NCBI GenBank assembly: GCA_973895155.1
Contig: OZ316893.1
Location: 3,844,001-3,908,000 of the forward strand
Length of the DNA stretch: 64,000 bases
Direction: 5' to 3'
From: Marsupella aquatica
Taxonomy: Eukaryota > Marchantiophyta
Shown in pieces: positions 45,069-56,749 of this stretch. How positions within the stretch are numbered: position 1 is the stretch's first letter; each line of letters opens with the position of its first letter. The notes below the pieces were generated by a model. It was not told the DNA's origin. It was given only the letters and a program-made list of their open reading frames with translations, and searched no databases. The position numbers and the translations under genes were made by a program.

Positions 45069-47205
45069 GGCGGACACTTGTCTGGACCTCTTACTGCAAT
45101 AGAAATTGTACATTCGGTACATCAGTGTCGGCCTCAAAAACTACGGACACCATATTGCAAGGACACCATATTGCAAACTGGATCTTTAACGCAAATAAGA
45201 AAGTGCTGCTCATACAAGATCACCTACTATGGATAACTAGAGGTGCCCAGGAGAATACATAATCTTCAATGCAATTGCCTGACAGCTATCTGCCTGTGAT
45301 CTGCCAGACAGAACCACATGTGCTAATCCTGGTTCTATCTGGTCCAGACGACCCCTAGAAAACCCAGTTAGTCAAATTGGACGAATTACACGACGGCAGC
45401 TGATTTAGAGAAAAGCTTGGTTAGATTAGAGCACCAACATTTCTTCTGCAGGGGTCACAACCAAAACCAAATCTAATTGGCTGAACTGTTACATGTCACC
45501 AGCCTCGGTTCTTGGTGGTTCGACACTCATGAATTTTCAATTCATACTCTGCTCACTCACCCGCCACCTCACACGATCGAAAGAACTCATAATAAACAAG
45601 ATAGATTATTGTGAAACAAACGCGATTCGAGCTTAAAGAACAGGACCCCACCAGCAACGACGACATGCTTATTGAGGGCCTGCAAACAAGGTTAAAAAGT
45701 CGTGCTACTGATGCAGAAAAGCACTCACACACTCAAAGCTTCGTGACCCGATTCTGTTTCCCTCACCTATGGCAATCGGATACATTCACAAGCTACTGAC
45801 TCTCTCGTCTCATATCAATCACCAAAAACGCAATGGAGCAAACAGACAGCACCAATCTACGCGATGGTGCAACCTGGCCCACCGAGTGTGGTGTAGGGAT
45901 GTTGAGAGAGAAGGCTTACGAAGTCTTCCGTAGCAGGACGTGCAGTAGAATTGGGGAGCGTCTTTCTAAACCCAATCGTGAATCGAGCTTCCAGTGGGCT
46001 CAATCTCCGATACTGATCGCCGGGCGAGTGTTGCACTGTCCTATCTTTCTACCTTGTGATGAGCAACAAGGAAGCAATGGGAGCAACAGCGAAATCAACC
46101 CTCACTTTATACCACAGCTTCAGAGCTTGCTCCAGTCCTCGAATTGGAGAGGCAGATTATTCCCCCGAGCTCCAAGGTACCTTTTTATTCATTCCAACAC
46201 TTAAAAAAATACCAGAGAAAGGTGAGGTTCCCCACACCTGGAACAGAATCATGGCCCACTGTGGTTCGCCGCGCTGCACTTCGTAATGATCGCATGCAGT
46301 GGGAACAGAGCAGCTCGTCCCTTCCACTGCTCCTTCCTTCCATTCGGACTTGAGACCCGGAGTGAGCTGACGTAGTAGCGGCCATCACTGTCGCGAAGCG
46401 TCAGTGCGAGTTTCTTGCGTTTAAGGATTAGCTTTACATGTGGAAGAAATGGAATATCCTCCCCTTTGTCTAAGTGCACACTCTCAAGAAGACACTTAGT
46501 TAACCAACTGGCTTTGGTCAATTGGCCAAGGGATTAGTCTAGAACCCCCTTCACATGCAAGGGTTGGGATTAGTCTAGACCCAAGAGGTCCCAGGTTCTT
46601 CAATCGGGGCAGTGCAGTTGTGGGAGTCCTGGTTTCTCCATAGCCCATAGCTGCTCGGCTTTGGGGACCCAAGAGGTCCCAAAGAGGTCCCAAAGATGTC
46701 CCAAATTCAACCCGGGCGGTACAGTGGTGGGAGTCCTGGTTTCTCCATAGCTCATAGCTGATCCACTTTGGGGCTCTGGTTCAATCTCGCTCCCTCTTGG
46801 TCTAGGTATGACTCCCTTGTGAGCTACCCTACAGAGGTGCCTGCTCTGGAATTTGTGGTCTACCCTCTGTTGGATTGGGGCAGCTTTTGGTTTCAAGGCA
46901 ACAAAAAGAATATGACATAGAGTCTGTAGTCATGATAACTGCAACATTGGGATCCAGTGTTGCAATTATTGAAATGCTGCATGATCCCATGGCCTCGAGG
47001 GGGAAGTGCACATCAAAATATGACAATATATGGTGTATGCACACCAAAATATGACAATACTTGGTGTATGATGTGACTTTTGTTGAAATCACCTAGTGTT
47101 ATTCTTAGTACACCGTATATTGTCATTTTGATGGATCCAGTGTCTGGATTGTACAATACCCGCCTTAAAAGCTACATAAACTCTGTACCAGATTGTATAT
47201 TATAT
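45069..47205. other. Spacer upstream of the GST gene
   Basis: No recognised gene. Contains a 17-bp duplication (ggacaccatattgcaa) near 45148-45180 and two copies of caaaatatgacaatat.tggtgtatg near 47011-47070. The approximately 107-bp repeat at 46516-46790 is listed separately. Confidence 0.4.
46516..46790 (+). repeat. Tandem repeat of about 107 bp with inner 13-bp repeats
   Basis: The segment gtgggagtcctggtttctcc with atagc.catagctg recurs at about 46620 and 46727. Between the copies aagaggtccc/aaagatgtccc units repeat at about 13 bp. A gggattagtctaga segment also occurs twice near 46528 and 46567. Confidence 0.75.
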
Positions 47206-47331
47206 ATCAAACTGCCAAAAAACAAAGGGCGCCGAACCGGGAGACATGATCCCACAGGCAAAAGACCCAATCAAGGGGGGAAACCACCAAGGGGCCAAGA
47301 AAAGCAAACCCAAAGACAGGAACCCAAACGC
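47206..47331 (-). repeat. 3' untranslated region of the nuclease-domain LINE
   Basis: Minus-strand sequence after the ORF stop contains cttgattgggtcttttgcct, gggatcatgtctcccggttc and ttggcagtttgatatataat. Equivalent sequences occur at 24.2 and 31.75 kb. The TA-rich end resembles a short LINE tail. Confidence 0.6.
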
Positions 47332-48285
47332 CTACCTATCAGCAAACTGGAGAGCCTGGTAAAGCTCCGGTGTGAACTGCATGGGGGGGTCAAGCAAAGG
47401 AATCCTACTAGCGGCCCTAAGACCAACAGTCTCCCACCTACGAAGAATAGTGAATGCCTGTGCCCGCTGAAGCGCAACAGACACCCTCTGTCTAAAGAAT
47501 GCAGTGATGACCGACACAGGGGGATAGGGCCTCCGCTCGACGTACTGAACTGCGCAAGAGCGAAGAAAACGGTCAAAGGATGGGTGTAGCGCCCCAAAGA
47601 CCTCCACGGAAAACGGGTAGAAGAGGTCCCCGGGGTACCGCACAGCATAGGCCTCCTCCTTCAGCCGAGCTGCCCTCGCGGCGGCATGGCCAGGTATATG
47701 AGCCGCCGAAGCCACGTTGGCCCCACTAGTCGGATCAGCAACAACGACATCCCCAAGGGCACGAACACCAGCGCGAGAGAAAACCAAATCTGCACGACGG
47801 CGATCAGAAACCCCATCCCGTGGAGGTAACACATGTCTCTGCTCCATCATGACATGATAACCAGAATCACGGGCAATGGCCGCCACCACGTCCCGAATGT
47901 CGTCGTGTGTCGCAGTCCTCTCACTACCATGACCGCACCTGAGAATGTGAATGCCTTGCCCATCAAGGGGCGCACCACAGACGCAAGTGGGCTGACCCAA
48001 GAGGCAAGGGTGAGGAAGACCCAACCGAAGGCGCGTGGATGTGGTAAAAATAAAAGTACTCATACGAAAGGGGGCCCAAAGAGGACTCGCCGATAGCCAA
48101 GCCCCCAAACCAGCGCCCGAACCGGATAAAAGACGAGCCCGTACCAAATCCGAGGGTGCCTCAGAAAGCATGCTGGAAAGGGTGTGTCGGTGCATGCGAT
48201 CAGAAATCACTTGTTGGACTCGATCCGGGCTGTCCATAACAACTCCCTCGAAAGTAGGGACCACGCTCTGCACGTCCTCCGGCAA
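47332..48285 (-). CDS. C-terminal ORF of a 5'-truncated non-LTR retrotransposon with a restriction-like nuclease domain
   Basis: The frame is open from about 48390 to the stop at 47332 (317 aa from the position given, which is not an ATG start). The first part, SASPLWAPFRMSTFIFTTST, is followed by a Cys/His cluster CVCGAPLDGQGIHILRCGHG and a downstream His (ATHDDIRD). Next come RRADLVFSRAGVRALGDVVV and ADPTS, which fit a PD-(D/E)xK nuclease core as in site-specific (R2/Utopia-like) LINEs. The end is FSVEVFGALHPSFDRFLRSC and ITAFFRQRVSVALQRAQAF. No reverse transcriptase is left upstream, so the copy is 5' truncated, yet this part has no stop. The clade name is a suggestion from memory. Confidence 0.65.
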   Translation of the reverse strand: MPEDVQSVVPTFEGVVMDSPDRVQQVISDRMHRHTLSSMLSEAPSDLVRARLLSGSGAGLGAWLSASPLWAPFRMSTFIFTTSTRLRLGLPHPCLLGQPTCVCGAPLDGQGIHILRCGHGSERTATHDDIRDVVAAIARDSGYHVMMEQRHVLPPRDGVSDRRRADLVFSRAGVRALGDVVVADPTSGANVASAAHIPGHAAARAARLKEEAYAVRYPGDLFYPFSVEVFGALHPSFDRFLRSCAVQYVERRPYPPVSVITAFFRQRVSVALQRAQAFTILRRWETVGLRAASRIPLLDPPMQFTPELYQALQFADR

Positions 48286-48943
48286 TAATGACCGTGCATG
48301 ACGGAGCTGGACGACAGCATTGACAGACTTATTGGTAAGTTTTCTAGACCATGTAACAACTCTTATGGATAAGTGTATGAATATGCATTCTTATAGAGGG
48401 TTGGTGCTTTTGGTTTTTGCAAGTTGTCTAGTGGCGACCTTGAAACACTTGTAAAAACTGGAAAAGAGTAGGAAAAAATGGAAGAATGAGGGGCCTTGGG
48501 TAAACCAGATTTTGCACTTATGGAGGGTGTACTTAGGCAGAGCCGATTTGGATAAGTTTGACAGGATGCTGTAAGCAATAGCCAAATTAAACCTGAGTCA
48601 GCAATTTTGAATTGTTATTAATAGTTACTCCATGACATGTTTCTTTTGAAATTAATACTCACATTTTTGGATATCACCAAGTGCTTTGTGAATTAGAGAC
48701 CAGAGGCCATAGGTCAAGCATGATCTCAAAATGCTATTTTGTTACTTGGATTACACCCCCCTCCCCCCCCTTTCATCAAAAGTTATAATACAAGGTTGTC
48801 CCAATAATTGCACATTCAAATTCAATGTGCTGTTTTGAGTGAAAAATGGAAACCTGAAAAGTGGAAGGAATAAGCCAAAAGTGAATTATGTTTGGTGTGG
48901 ACTGTTTACCAGAGAGATATGCTTAGTAGACGTTCTTGAAAAA

Positions 48944-49084
48944 GTTTGCTTAATCAACCCCCTCCATGCTTTTCCCCAATCTGGACCGTTGATGGACCTT
49001 TAGATCTGAGATCTGAACCGTTGATAGACCTCAGGGGGTTGATCAAGTAACAAGTTTCAATTTGGGGGTCTATCAAGCAAATAC
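48944..49084. mobile_element. MITE-like inverted-repeat element, about 140 bp
   Basis: The left arm gtttgcttaatcaaccccc (48944-48962) pairs with the right arm gggggtctatcaagcaaatac (49064-49084), with a few mismatches. A second inner pair is aatcaaccccct / agggggttgatc. The interior holds atctg.accgttgat.gacct twice (period about 33), and a gaaccgttgat motif is common in plant small elements. No clear target duplication was defined. Confidence 0.5.
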
Positions 49085-49549
49085 CTCCTGTTTACCAAGC
49101 AAAAAGGAGGAACCAATCATGACCCCTCATGTAAATATTGTTTTTCTGTACCATTACAGTTATTCATACACTCCATTCTTCCCAAGCTGCCCTTTAGCCT
49201 GCAGTCAGCTGCCTGAGATAAAAAATCAAATTCATTTACATTTCAATTACTTAAATTTAAAAAATTATAAAAAACTTTGAAATTTTCATAAAACTATTGA
49301 ATATGAATTAAATAAATATGAATTAAATATAGAAATTATTTATTTCTCTAAAAAAATTGAAACTAAAAATGTAAATATTTGTTCCTATCACTTGATTGTG
49401 TTTTGGACTCTATGATGTAGTGGCCACTATCTCGCGTCTCTAATTTCTATGTGCAACAAACGGGTTATTGAACACAACCACAACACCCGCCACAACAACT
49501 ACATGGTCAAGATTACACATAACATGCTTTGACAACTACATTGCAAACT

Positions 49550-49885
49550 TTATATATTTTTGCCTAGCTTTGACATCTTTTCTTGCCTTGAGATCTTTTT
49601 CTAATCGTTAAATATTTATCTCTCCTTATAATCTTTATTTTGCCTTGACATCTTTTCCTCACATTGACATCTTTAATGCACCATGACATGTTTCAGTACA
49701 TTTTTTCTCACCCTTGACATATTTTCTTTGACATCTCCTCACCTCAACATCTTTTCATCTTATCTTTGTCTCATCTCGCCATGTTTTTCTAACCATGACA
49801 TCTTTCCCTCACGCTCGACATATTTTCTCTCCATGACATCTTTTTTCATTTCAATATCTTTTCTTCACCTCAACATCTTTTGTGC
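49550..49885 (+). repeat. Degenerate gacatcttt minisatellite, block 1
   Basis: Repeated tgacatctttt/caacatctttt units with cctcac or cttgac linkers at irregular 15-30 base spacing, about fifteen copies. Confidence 0.65.
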
Positions 49886-51284
49886 TACGCTAGTTTGTAA
49901 TAATATTCCCAATTTTGGGTACTTTATCACAAAGTGTTTGGTCAATTAGAATGTTGAGCAAAGACAACATTTATAACGACAAGCCCATATATGATCATTC
50001 ACACTCACAACAAGTACTAGCCAACAAAGAGAGATAGTCATGTGGTTCACCTCCACTGAGGTTACATCCATGGGAGCACACTCTAGGCCCGTTGGCCATG
50101 CCAACTTTCCGCAATACAAGTTCTCCCAATCTTTCAACTGGCTCCGTAACAATGAGCTTGAGTTCCACAAATCCAAGCAAACATGCTTGCCGGGGGCTAT
50201 AGACAGTATTCATTACAAGTAAACTAACCAAGTCCACAACTAAAGCACCTCGATTGCCACACCATTGGCAGCTGCCACCTCATGCTCTTGATCTTCGCCC
50301 TGCCCTTGCTCGCCGGCCAGCTGCCCTCTTGATGCAACATGCCCATGTCCATTCTTGCATAGGACTGGTCCAAGGGCGCGTGGTGACTAAGGACATTATG
50401 TCACCACTCTATAGAGTACGGTTTCTAAGCCCCAGTCCTCACCTCTCAATACCATGCTTCTTCAATTTATGTTCTGTGTTTCCTTTTAATTCCATTTGTG
50501 GACGTACCTTTGGATACAATGCTTCTTTAATTCATTTTTATAAGTCCCCCTTTAATTCCTTTTGTGTTTGTTGCCTTTCCCACTTTGTGTTTTGGCTTTT
50601 GTTCAAAAACAATTAATGAGTCAAGATTAATGAGCCATCCAAAGTCTATACCCCAAGACACCGGCAAAATATATATTAGTAGACACAGGAATAGACACCA
50701 ATATCAATTTTTTGTTTTTTGTGAGGACAACAGATTTCATAAAAGCAGTTGAATAAGTTTTTTTTTCCTTTCTTCAATGGTGAAATTTCTGAGCCATAAA
50801 TTGAATGGAATCTCATTCTAAACCAAGTGCTCCCATATTTTTGCAGGTGGCCCCTTGGATTTTGGTTTACATGAGGACTACATCCTTGCCCAAGGAGGGC
50901 AGCCCAAGAGCTGAGGCAGGGGAGGGCGGGACGGGAGGCAAGGGGAGGGCAGGGCGGCCCTCCCCCTCTCCTGGCTCTGCCCCATCCCCACCACCCTCCC
51001 TCTTCCCGACCTCTCTATCTCACACTCGCCCCCAACACTCTTGCAACAACAACATGGTTTCAATGACAACAATTGTACAACACGGGCGTTAACCGCATGG
51101 CCGTAAGGCCATCATGGCTGCAACAACAACATGGCCACAATTACACAAAAGTAGGATTTTTTAATGACTTCCTTGCTTCACTAGTTTTCTTTGCCCCTGT
51201 CAACACGCCTTCTTCGCCTCACCTCATCTTCTATGCAACACATGGGCCAGGCATTGGGCATATATCTTCTTAACTTATCGCCTC

Positions 51285-51450
51285 AACATCTGGAACGCAT
51301 ATAATTTGCCTCGCCTCAACATGCCTCAATATCTTTGTCTCATCGTATTTGACATATTTGTCTCACCTCGACATCTTTACCTCAAGTGGCTCAACATCTT
51401 TGCCTCGCCTTGACATCCTAACCTTGGCTCACCTCGACATCGTTGGTGTA
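51285..51450 (+). repeat. Degenerate gacatcttt minisatellite, block 2
   Basis: Same style of unit as block 1 (cctcacctcgacatctttac, ggctcaacatctttgcctcg, ccttgacatcc, cacctcgacatcg), 1.4 kb away, about eight copies. Confidence 0.6.
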
Positions 51451-52209
51451 ACGCACAGGCATCAGGCTAGTGAACTTATATTACAACAGATGTCTTGGAC
51501 TTTTTTTTGCATGACTGTCAAACCTTTGATGTTGTCATTGTTGGGGACAAGAGGTAGAGAGTGCTCAAATCCACCTTGGTGGGGCTATGTGGTCTAGCTC
51601 ATATGGCATCGCTAGGGTATACTTAGGATTTGAAGGATGTCATGTTCAATTTCCTTTCCATGAGCTAGGTGTACAATCATGGAAGGTTCAGTGTGACTAT
51701 TGCTTGTGTTGTGTGAGGCTACTTTGGATTCTCAGGTCAGGTGAATGCTGAAAGGAGGTACTTGGTACAACCTTTGCATTCTATGGGGTCCCATATTGAT
51801 GCATATTCATTGGCATCCATGCTCAATGCCCAGATCATGCCCCATTTGGGCTGCCTTAGATTCATGCCTCTCCTATGTGAGATGTTCATCTAACATCTAT
51901 GTAGGGCTTGATGCACAATTTGTTGGAAGATAAACTCATTCAAAGCGAAGGTTGGTGGTGCCACTTTGAACTTTGATCTTGTGCACCAAGCCCTTCAAAA
52001 CTCTCCAGACCATGGCATCAGGCCCCAAACCTCTTGGTGGTTTTTCTGGGGTGGGGCTTGCCTGGCTTCCCTGGGGCGCTTGCCCCCTGTGATTGTGTGC
52101 ATAAATGGTTGTCTCCCCTTGCCTATTGATGAGGCTCTGACCTCCCATTTCCAAGCAAGAAAAGGGTAAACAACCTTTAAGGTACAATCAGTGAACAACA
52201 TTGTCTCCT

Positions 52210-52640
52210 ACTTACATCCTAATCCTTCTAGGCTTTTGTTCTCCACCCTTTATTGGGACCATGTTTCCCGGTTGTGATGTATTACTAATCCTCCTAGACT
52301 TTTGTTCTTCTTCCCCCTTTTTGATTTCCTTCATTATGATTGGGACCATGGACCTCTCTTAGCTATGGTGTCGTTCCCACATTACATATTGGTCTAATTC
52401 ATGCAGTGTTTCACTGAGACTGTGTTCCATAGAAGAGCATCAACTCTGTTATGATTGTATTTACTAATCCTCCCACACTGTTGTTCTTCTTCCCCATTTG
52501 TTGATTCTCTTCACTGTGATTGGGATCATGGACCTCTCATAGCTATGGTGTTCTTCCTACATTACACATTGGTCTAATTTATGCAGTGTTTCACTACGAT
52601 TGTGTTCCATAGAAGAGCATCCAATCTGGCTGACCATTGG
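52210..52640 (+). repeat. Tandem repeat of 180 bp, two copies plus a partial one
   Basis: Copies start near 52280 and 52460. The segment ttggtctaatt.atgcagtg and tgtgttccatagaagagcat (52421 and 52601) are exactly 180 bases apart. A shorter related piece (aatccttctaggcttttgttc, ttgggaccatg) precedes them at about 52220. Confidence 0.8.
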
Positions 52641-53254
52641 AGGAAGCTTGGGCTGGGTCACAGCTGCAGCAATTACTCCTCTGCAAATGCTGTTTGTTGG
52701 TAACACATGTTTACTCATCAGTAGACGAATGAAGGATCTGAGGTTTTAGAAACTTGTGCACTGATGAGAGAGTGAGTGACGTGGGAGCCATGATATTCAT
52801 AGATTCAGTGCGAAAGCAAAATCCATGCTCAAAGGCAAACGTGGCGAAATCGGGTATATGTTCTTCGCTGCCAAAGCTTCTGTTTGCGCAGCGAAATCCA
52901 CGAAAGGAATGAAGGAACAAGGGGGAACTCCAGACTCAAGAGCCTCAATTGCTGCATTGTGGAAACGCTTTGCGTGGGAGAAGTCGTTGGCTTGTAGGAG
53001 AAGTAAAAGTGTGCAGGTGAAGGATTTCGTGGTCGGGGTGCATCGTAAGGTTGACACAGAGAAGAGAGAGGAGAGGAGAGGAGAGGCGAGGAGAGGAGCA
53101 GAAAAGTAGGAAAGGCCGTGTAAGGCAGTCGATAAAAAGTGAGTTAGGTTTGGAGTGTCCTCTCGGCAGCGAAGGATTTTGTGTGCGCTGAATTCGTTGC
53201 TGGTCCAAATTCCAGGAGCCAGTCAGTAACGGAATAGTGGAATTCTGAGAATTT

Positions 53255-54217
53255 ATGGCGATGGCCGCAGTCAATACCTCGAACTTGGCAATCGGTCATC
53301 TGTGGACGAGGCGGCAATTGAAGCGCGGGTTTTGGATCGGAAAGAACAGCAGATGCTCATCAGTCGCAGCATCTGCGTATGTTTCGTCATCTGGGGAGAA
53401 TTCGGTGAGGTTTGTGGTTTTGGGGAAGGCTGCTGTGAAGACTTTGTGTTCGTGCGGAGGGATTGGTGGCGGATTTCGATTGGTGCAGGGCAGAAGTAGC
53501 AAGAGATGGGAGAGTGACAGGATGTGGAGATCGGTTGGCCGTAACCAAGGCAGCGCCAGTGACGACGAGGAGCGCGAAGAGGCGAAGGCGGAGGAAGATG
53601 AGGAGGTAGACCAGGCTTTGAATCTCGATGGGCAAATCCCTACGACTTCGGACGGGTTTCTCAAACAGGTTTCGTCTAACGCGTACGACCTGCGCCGGCA
53701 ATTGGAGCAGAACATCGAGTCCAGCACCTATGATGTCCTAGAAGTGAACCCGTGGAGAGAGACACCTAAACCGGTGTACGTGCTAGCTCAAGAGGAGAAT
53801 CGGCTTTTGACGATGAGGACACGGAGAGCTCGGAGTGAAGTAGAAAGGGAGCTCGGCATGCTGTTTCCCAAACGGGGGAGCAGAAGGGGGAGACAAGGGC
53901 GGCAAGGAAGGACGAGTTCGAAAACGCGCGAGGATGAATCGGCTTCCTTGGAAACAGGATTTCGCATGCTGGTGGAGGACATCCGAGAGGGTGTGCTAGT
54001 TTTCGAGGACGAGGAAGAGGCGACTCGCTACTGCAGCTTACTCGATGGTCAAGGACAGAATTGTGCAGGGGTTGCGGAACTAGACGCATCCGATGTCTTT
54101 GCCGTGTGTCAGAAAACGCAGAGATTGGCTGTGCTTTTCCGCCGGGGAACAACACCGCCACAACCCAGTAGACTGCAACTCAATCTGAAAGCTCGGAAGA
54201 GATCCCTCGAAGATTAG
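53255..54217 (+). CDS. DUF3110-domain protein, probably plastid-targeted
   Basis: A single exon encodes 320 aa from ATG 53255. The N-terminus is rich in Ser, Arg and Ala with few acidic residues, as in a transit peptide. An acidic stretch follows (SASDDEEREEAKAEEDEEVD). A conserved middle part begins SSNAYDLRRQLEQNIESSTY and continues VLEVNPWRE with KPVYVLAQEENRLLTMRTRR, then a basic Arg/Gly/Gln linker. The C-terminal region has GVLVFEDEEEATRYCSLLDG, ELDASDVF and a basic Lys/Arg tail; the VFEDEEEATRY block is typical of DUF3110. Proteins with this domain occur in cyanobacteria and plastids; no molecular function is known to me. Confidence 0.75.
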   Translation: MAMAAVNTSNLAIGHLWTRRQLKRGFWIGKNSRCSSVAASAYVSSSGENSVRFVVLGKAAVKTLCSCGGIGGGFRLVQGRSSKRWESDRMWRSVGRNQGSASDDEEREEAKAEEDEEVDQALNLDGQIPTTSDGFLKQVSSNAYDLRRQLEQNIESSTYDVLEVNPWRETPKPVYVLAQEENRLLTMRTRRARSEVERELGMLFPKRGSRRGRQGRQGRTSSKTREDESASLETGFRMLVEDIREGVLVFEDEEEATRYCSLLDGQGQNCAGVAELDASDVFAVCQKTQRLAVLFRRGTTPPQPSRLQLNLKARKRSLED

Positions 54218-54690
54218 GCTTGGGCACATTGTTCCACCAAATTAGTGGATGATTTATTGGGATGGATAGTATCTTATGACATTGAATTCATAGTCTAATT
54301 GTTTGATGCGGGCTCTTCACGATCTAGTGTATCAGTCGAGTGCGCACGTTGTATAAGTTGTGTATATAGGACCTTGTCATACTTGTATAAAATTCCTCTC
54401 TGTCGCTTTCACTTTCTCTTTCGTCCTTTCTCTCTCTCAGCTGCAAGCAATCCGTCGTAAACTGACACGAGTGTTTGGGCTTGAGCACATTGTTCAGCTA
54501 TCGTAGTGGATAATTTAAGGGGACAATACCCTGTGACATGCGGGGTGACATGCACTCATAGTCTGATTGTTTGGCTGTGTGGATCTTCACTAGCTGGAGC
54601 GTCTTTCGAGTGCAAATCTCTCTGCAAGATTTGTGACAGGAGCCGTGCCATACCTGTATAGTCTTGCTCACTCTCTTTCTTCCAGAGGAG
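54218..54690 (+). repeat. Tandem duplication of about 260 bp, downstream of the DUF3110 gene
   Basis: The segment gctt(g)gcacattgttc starts at 54218 and 54479 (period 261). Further aligned pieces are catagtct.attgtttg, gatcttcact or ctcttcacga, cat.cttgtata and ctctctttc. The copies are well diverged. The first begins at the stop codon of the gene, so the 3' untranslated region was probably duplicated. Confidence 0.7.
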
Positions 54691-56749
54691 TTGGAACAGC
54701 TTGTTACCATTAGAAGAAGTATTTCGGTAATGAAAGCTGCCGCTGTTTCGAAAAATATGTTCCAGCGGATTGTTTGTGGATGATGATAGGTGTTACACAG
54801 ATTCTTTATCTAATTGATGACCACGTTTCACGACCTGCTGAGTGGATGGAGTTCAGGGTTCTATAACATTTGTGAATGGAGCTCTGTTTCATGTTCGAGT
54901 AGCATCAATATGTCTCCATCTCATGAAAAGAAGAGTGCGTGTTTACTATGTTGTCTGCATGTTGCATGTCACCTCCAAGTTTTGAGACACAGAGTTCGGA
55001 ACTGCTTTAGGAATTGTTTCTTTGCTGTTCAGACTGTGTTATTCGCAATGGGCGTGTCCAAGCCGTGCTGGTCAGATGGTTGTTCTCCAAGGGGCGTGTC
55101 AAAAGTCCTGGACATGTTTTTCAACACGGTTTGACACATTTTGGGATCGTCGTCTTTAAAACGCCTTTGGATAGTGAGCTTAGAATGATTGACAAAGAAA
55201 TGTATAAGTTCACAAATCCCGTGGATTTTGAGATGAAATTGATTGCTTGACATTGGGAAGTGTAGGAAAAGCTCTACTTGTGGGATAGAAAACAAGAGTT
55301 AGAATTTAAATTATTTTCGCTCTCGTAAATACGAAGGCTCTGGCAAAGATGCCCGGGAATTGAAGGTTAACCCAGAGCATATAGTTCTATCAACGATGCT
55401 AATATCTTGAAAGTTATGCTTGAGAACATACTCTCTTGCAATGCTACGGTGTGTCAAATAAAATTTCTGTTCGAAACTTTCTTGCCTGAAACCCCGGCTT
55501 GGTGAGGTCCGTTGGAAATGTTCATACTTATTCCGGCACTGGTTGATTGTGTCGACACACTGGTTTGTAGGGCCAGCGCAGTCACTCGCCCAAACTTCTG
55601 CATCCTGGCCGATAGGGAACTTTTGTCTGAATTCTGAGTCACCCGAGGTTTCAGTTCGGATTCGCAGCTATGTTCCAATTCGTGCTGGTTTTTCTGTTGT
55701 GGGCAGTTCTGTTGTTGGCAGTATGGTGCAAAGCACAACTTTGTACACAAGCTCAAATAACTTTCTCGTTTGCATGATACTTCGTTCCTTTGTTAGCTTC
55801 CATAATATTCCAGCTCTTTTCGGCCAGCCGAGCATTTGATTTTGGGACAACTGAGCAGGCATCCTAAACATCGGGTGACATAATCGCCTTGTGCAGAATT
55901 ACGGCAGATTTGTTATGAACCGCAGAAAGGATATTGTAATGGGACAATCATCTAGGCTACATTGTTTTGTATGCCTGGACTTATTCGGCTTTGCTTTTAT
56001 AGATATCGTTAAAGAGACGTGATGTTGCACAGGGGCCTGCGGCTGATAAACAAGGGTATATAACAAGATCACACTTGATACGAGGTTATGCCTCACTTGA
56101 CAAACGGACACCTGCTTGTAAATTTAGTCTTGAATTTTCTCCCAATGCATGAGAGAATCTGAAATTTTTCGTTCCGAACTGAATGTGTAATGTGCGAGAG
56201 GGCCCTTTCATACTTATAACAGATACCATGTCCGATACTCGAGGATCACCATACTTTATATCATTCAAACGATGTGATTTTTACACTCTCGGAAATCCCC
56301 GAAGGAATAGTTTGCTCTATCTATGACATTACCAGGTTTCTATGAAAGGGTACGGTGCACTACCTATTCATAAAATCTTTCCTGAAATGCCTTAAATTCC
56401 GTGAAAATATAAAGAGCCTTACTTTCCTACAGCTTCTCCTCAGCATTCTGACGACCCCCGTGATTGCAGCCCTTGATCGGAGACATTACTTTACCCATCG
56501 TATTGGTAAGTGTCAAGAGAACATTCGTCTGGACAAGGAACGTCGCAGCAGACATACTTTGCCCCTCGTATTGATAGATGTCAAGAGAACATTTGCGTTC
56601 CTATATGTGCCATAAAATCCGCTGCAACTTTCGACAGATGACTTTTGTCAACTGTTAGCTGCTGCTAAATAAATCGGTAAACTGGTAGAACCCAAGATCT
56701 AGATTTCCTATTTACAAAAAATAACATCCAGTTTGACAGCTCCTGATGA
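54691..56749. other. Spacer between the DUF3110 and ABCG genes
   Basis: No gene was recognised. An approximately 69-bp duplication (agacat.acttt.ccc.tcgtattg...tgtcaagagaacatt) lies at 56480-56600. A 23-base segment at 56527 (tctggacaaggaacgtcgca) nearly matches the ABCG intron near 57779. The genes on either side converge. Confidence 0.4.

Larger units (their letters stand above)
48391..53254. other. Repeat-rich spacer between the LINE fragment and the DUF3110 gene
   Basis: No host gene was recognised. It contains a MITE-like inverted repeat, an AT-rich stretch (49230-49400), two blocks of gacatcttt-type repeats, a C/G-rich stretch near 50900-51010, and a 180-bp tandem repeat (listed separately). 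The segment at 53060-53100 upstream of the DUF3110 gene is a gagaggagagg purine tract. Confidence 0.45.

Noticed and set aside
53296-53727. 143-aa minus-strand frame
   Set aside because: It is the antisense shadow of the DUF3110 gene, whose plus frame has the conserved domain.
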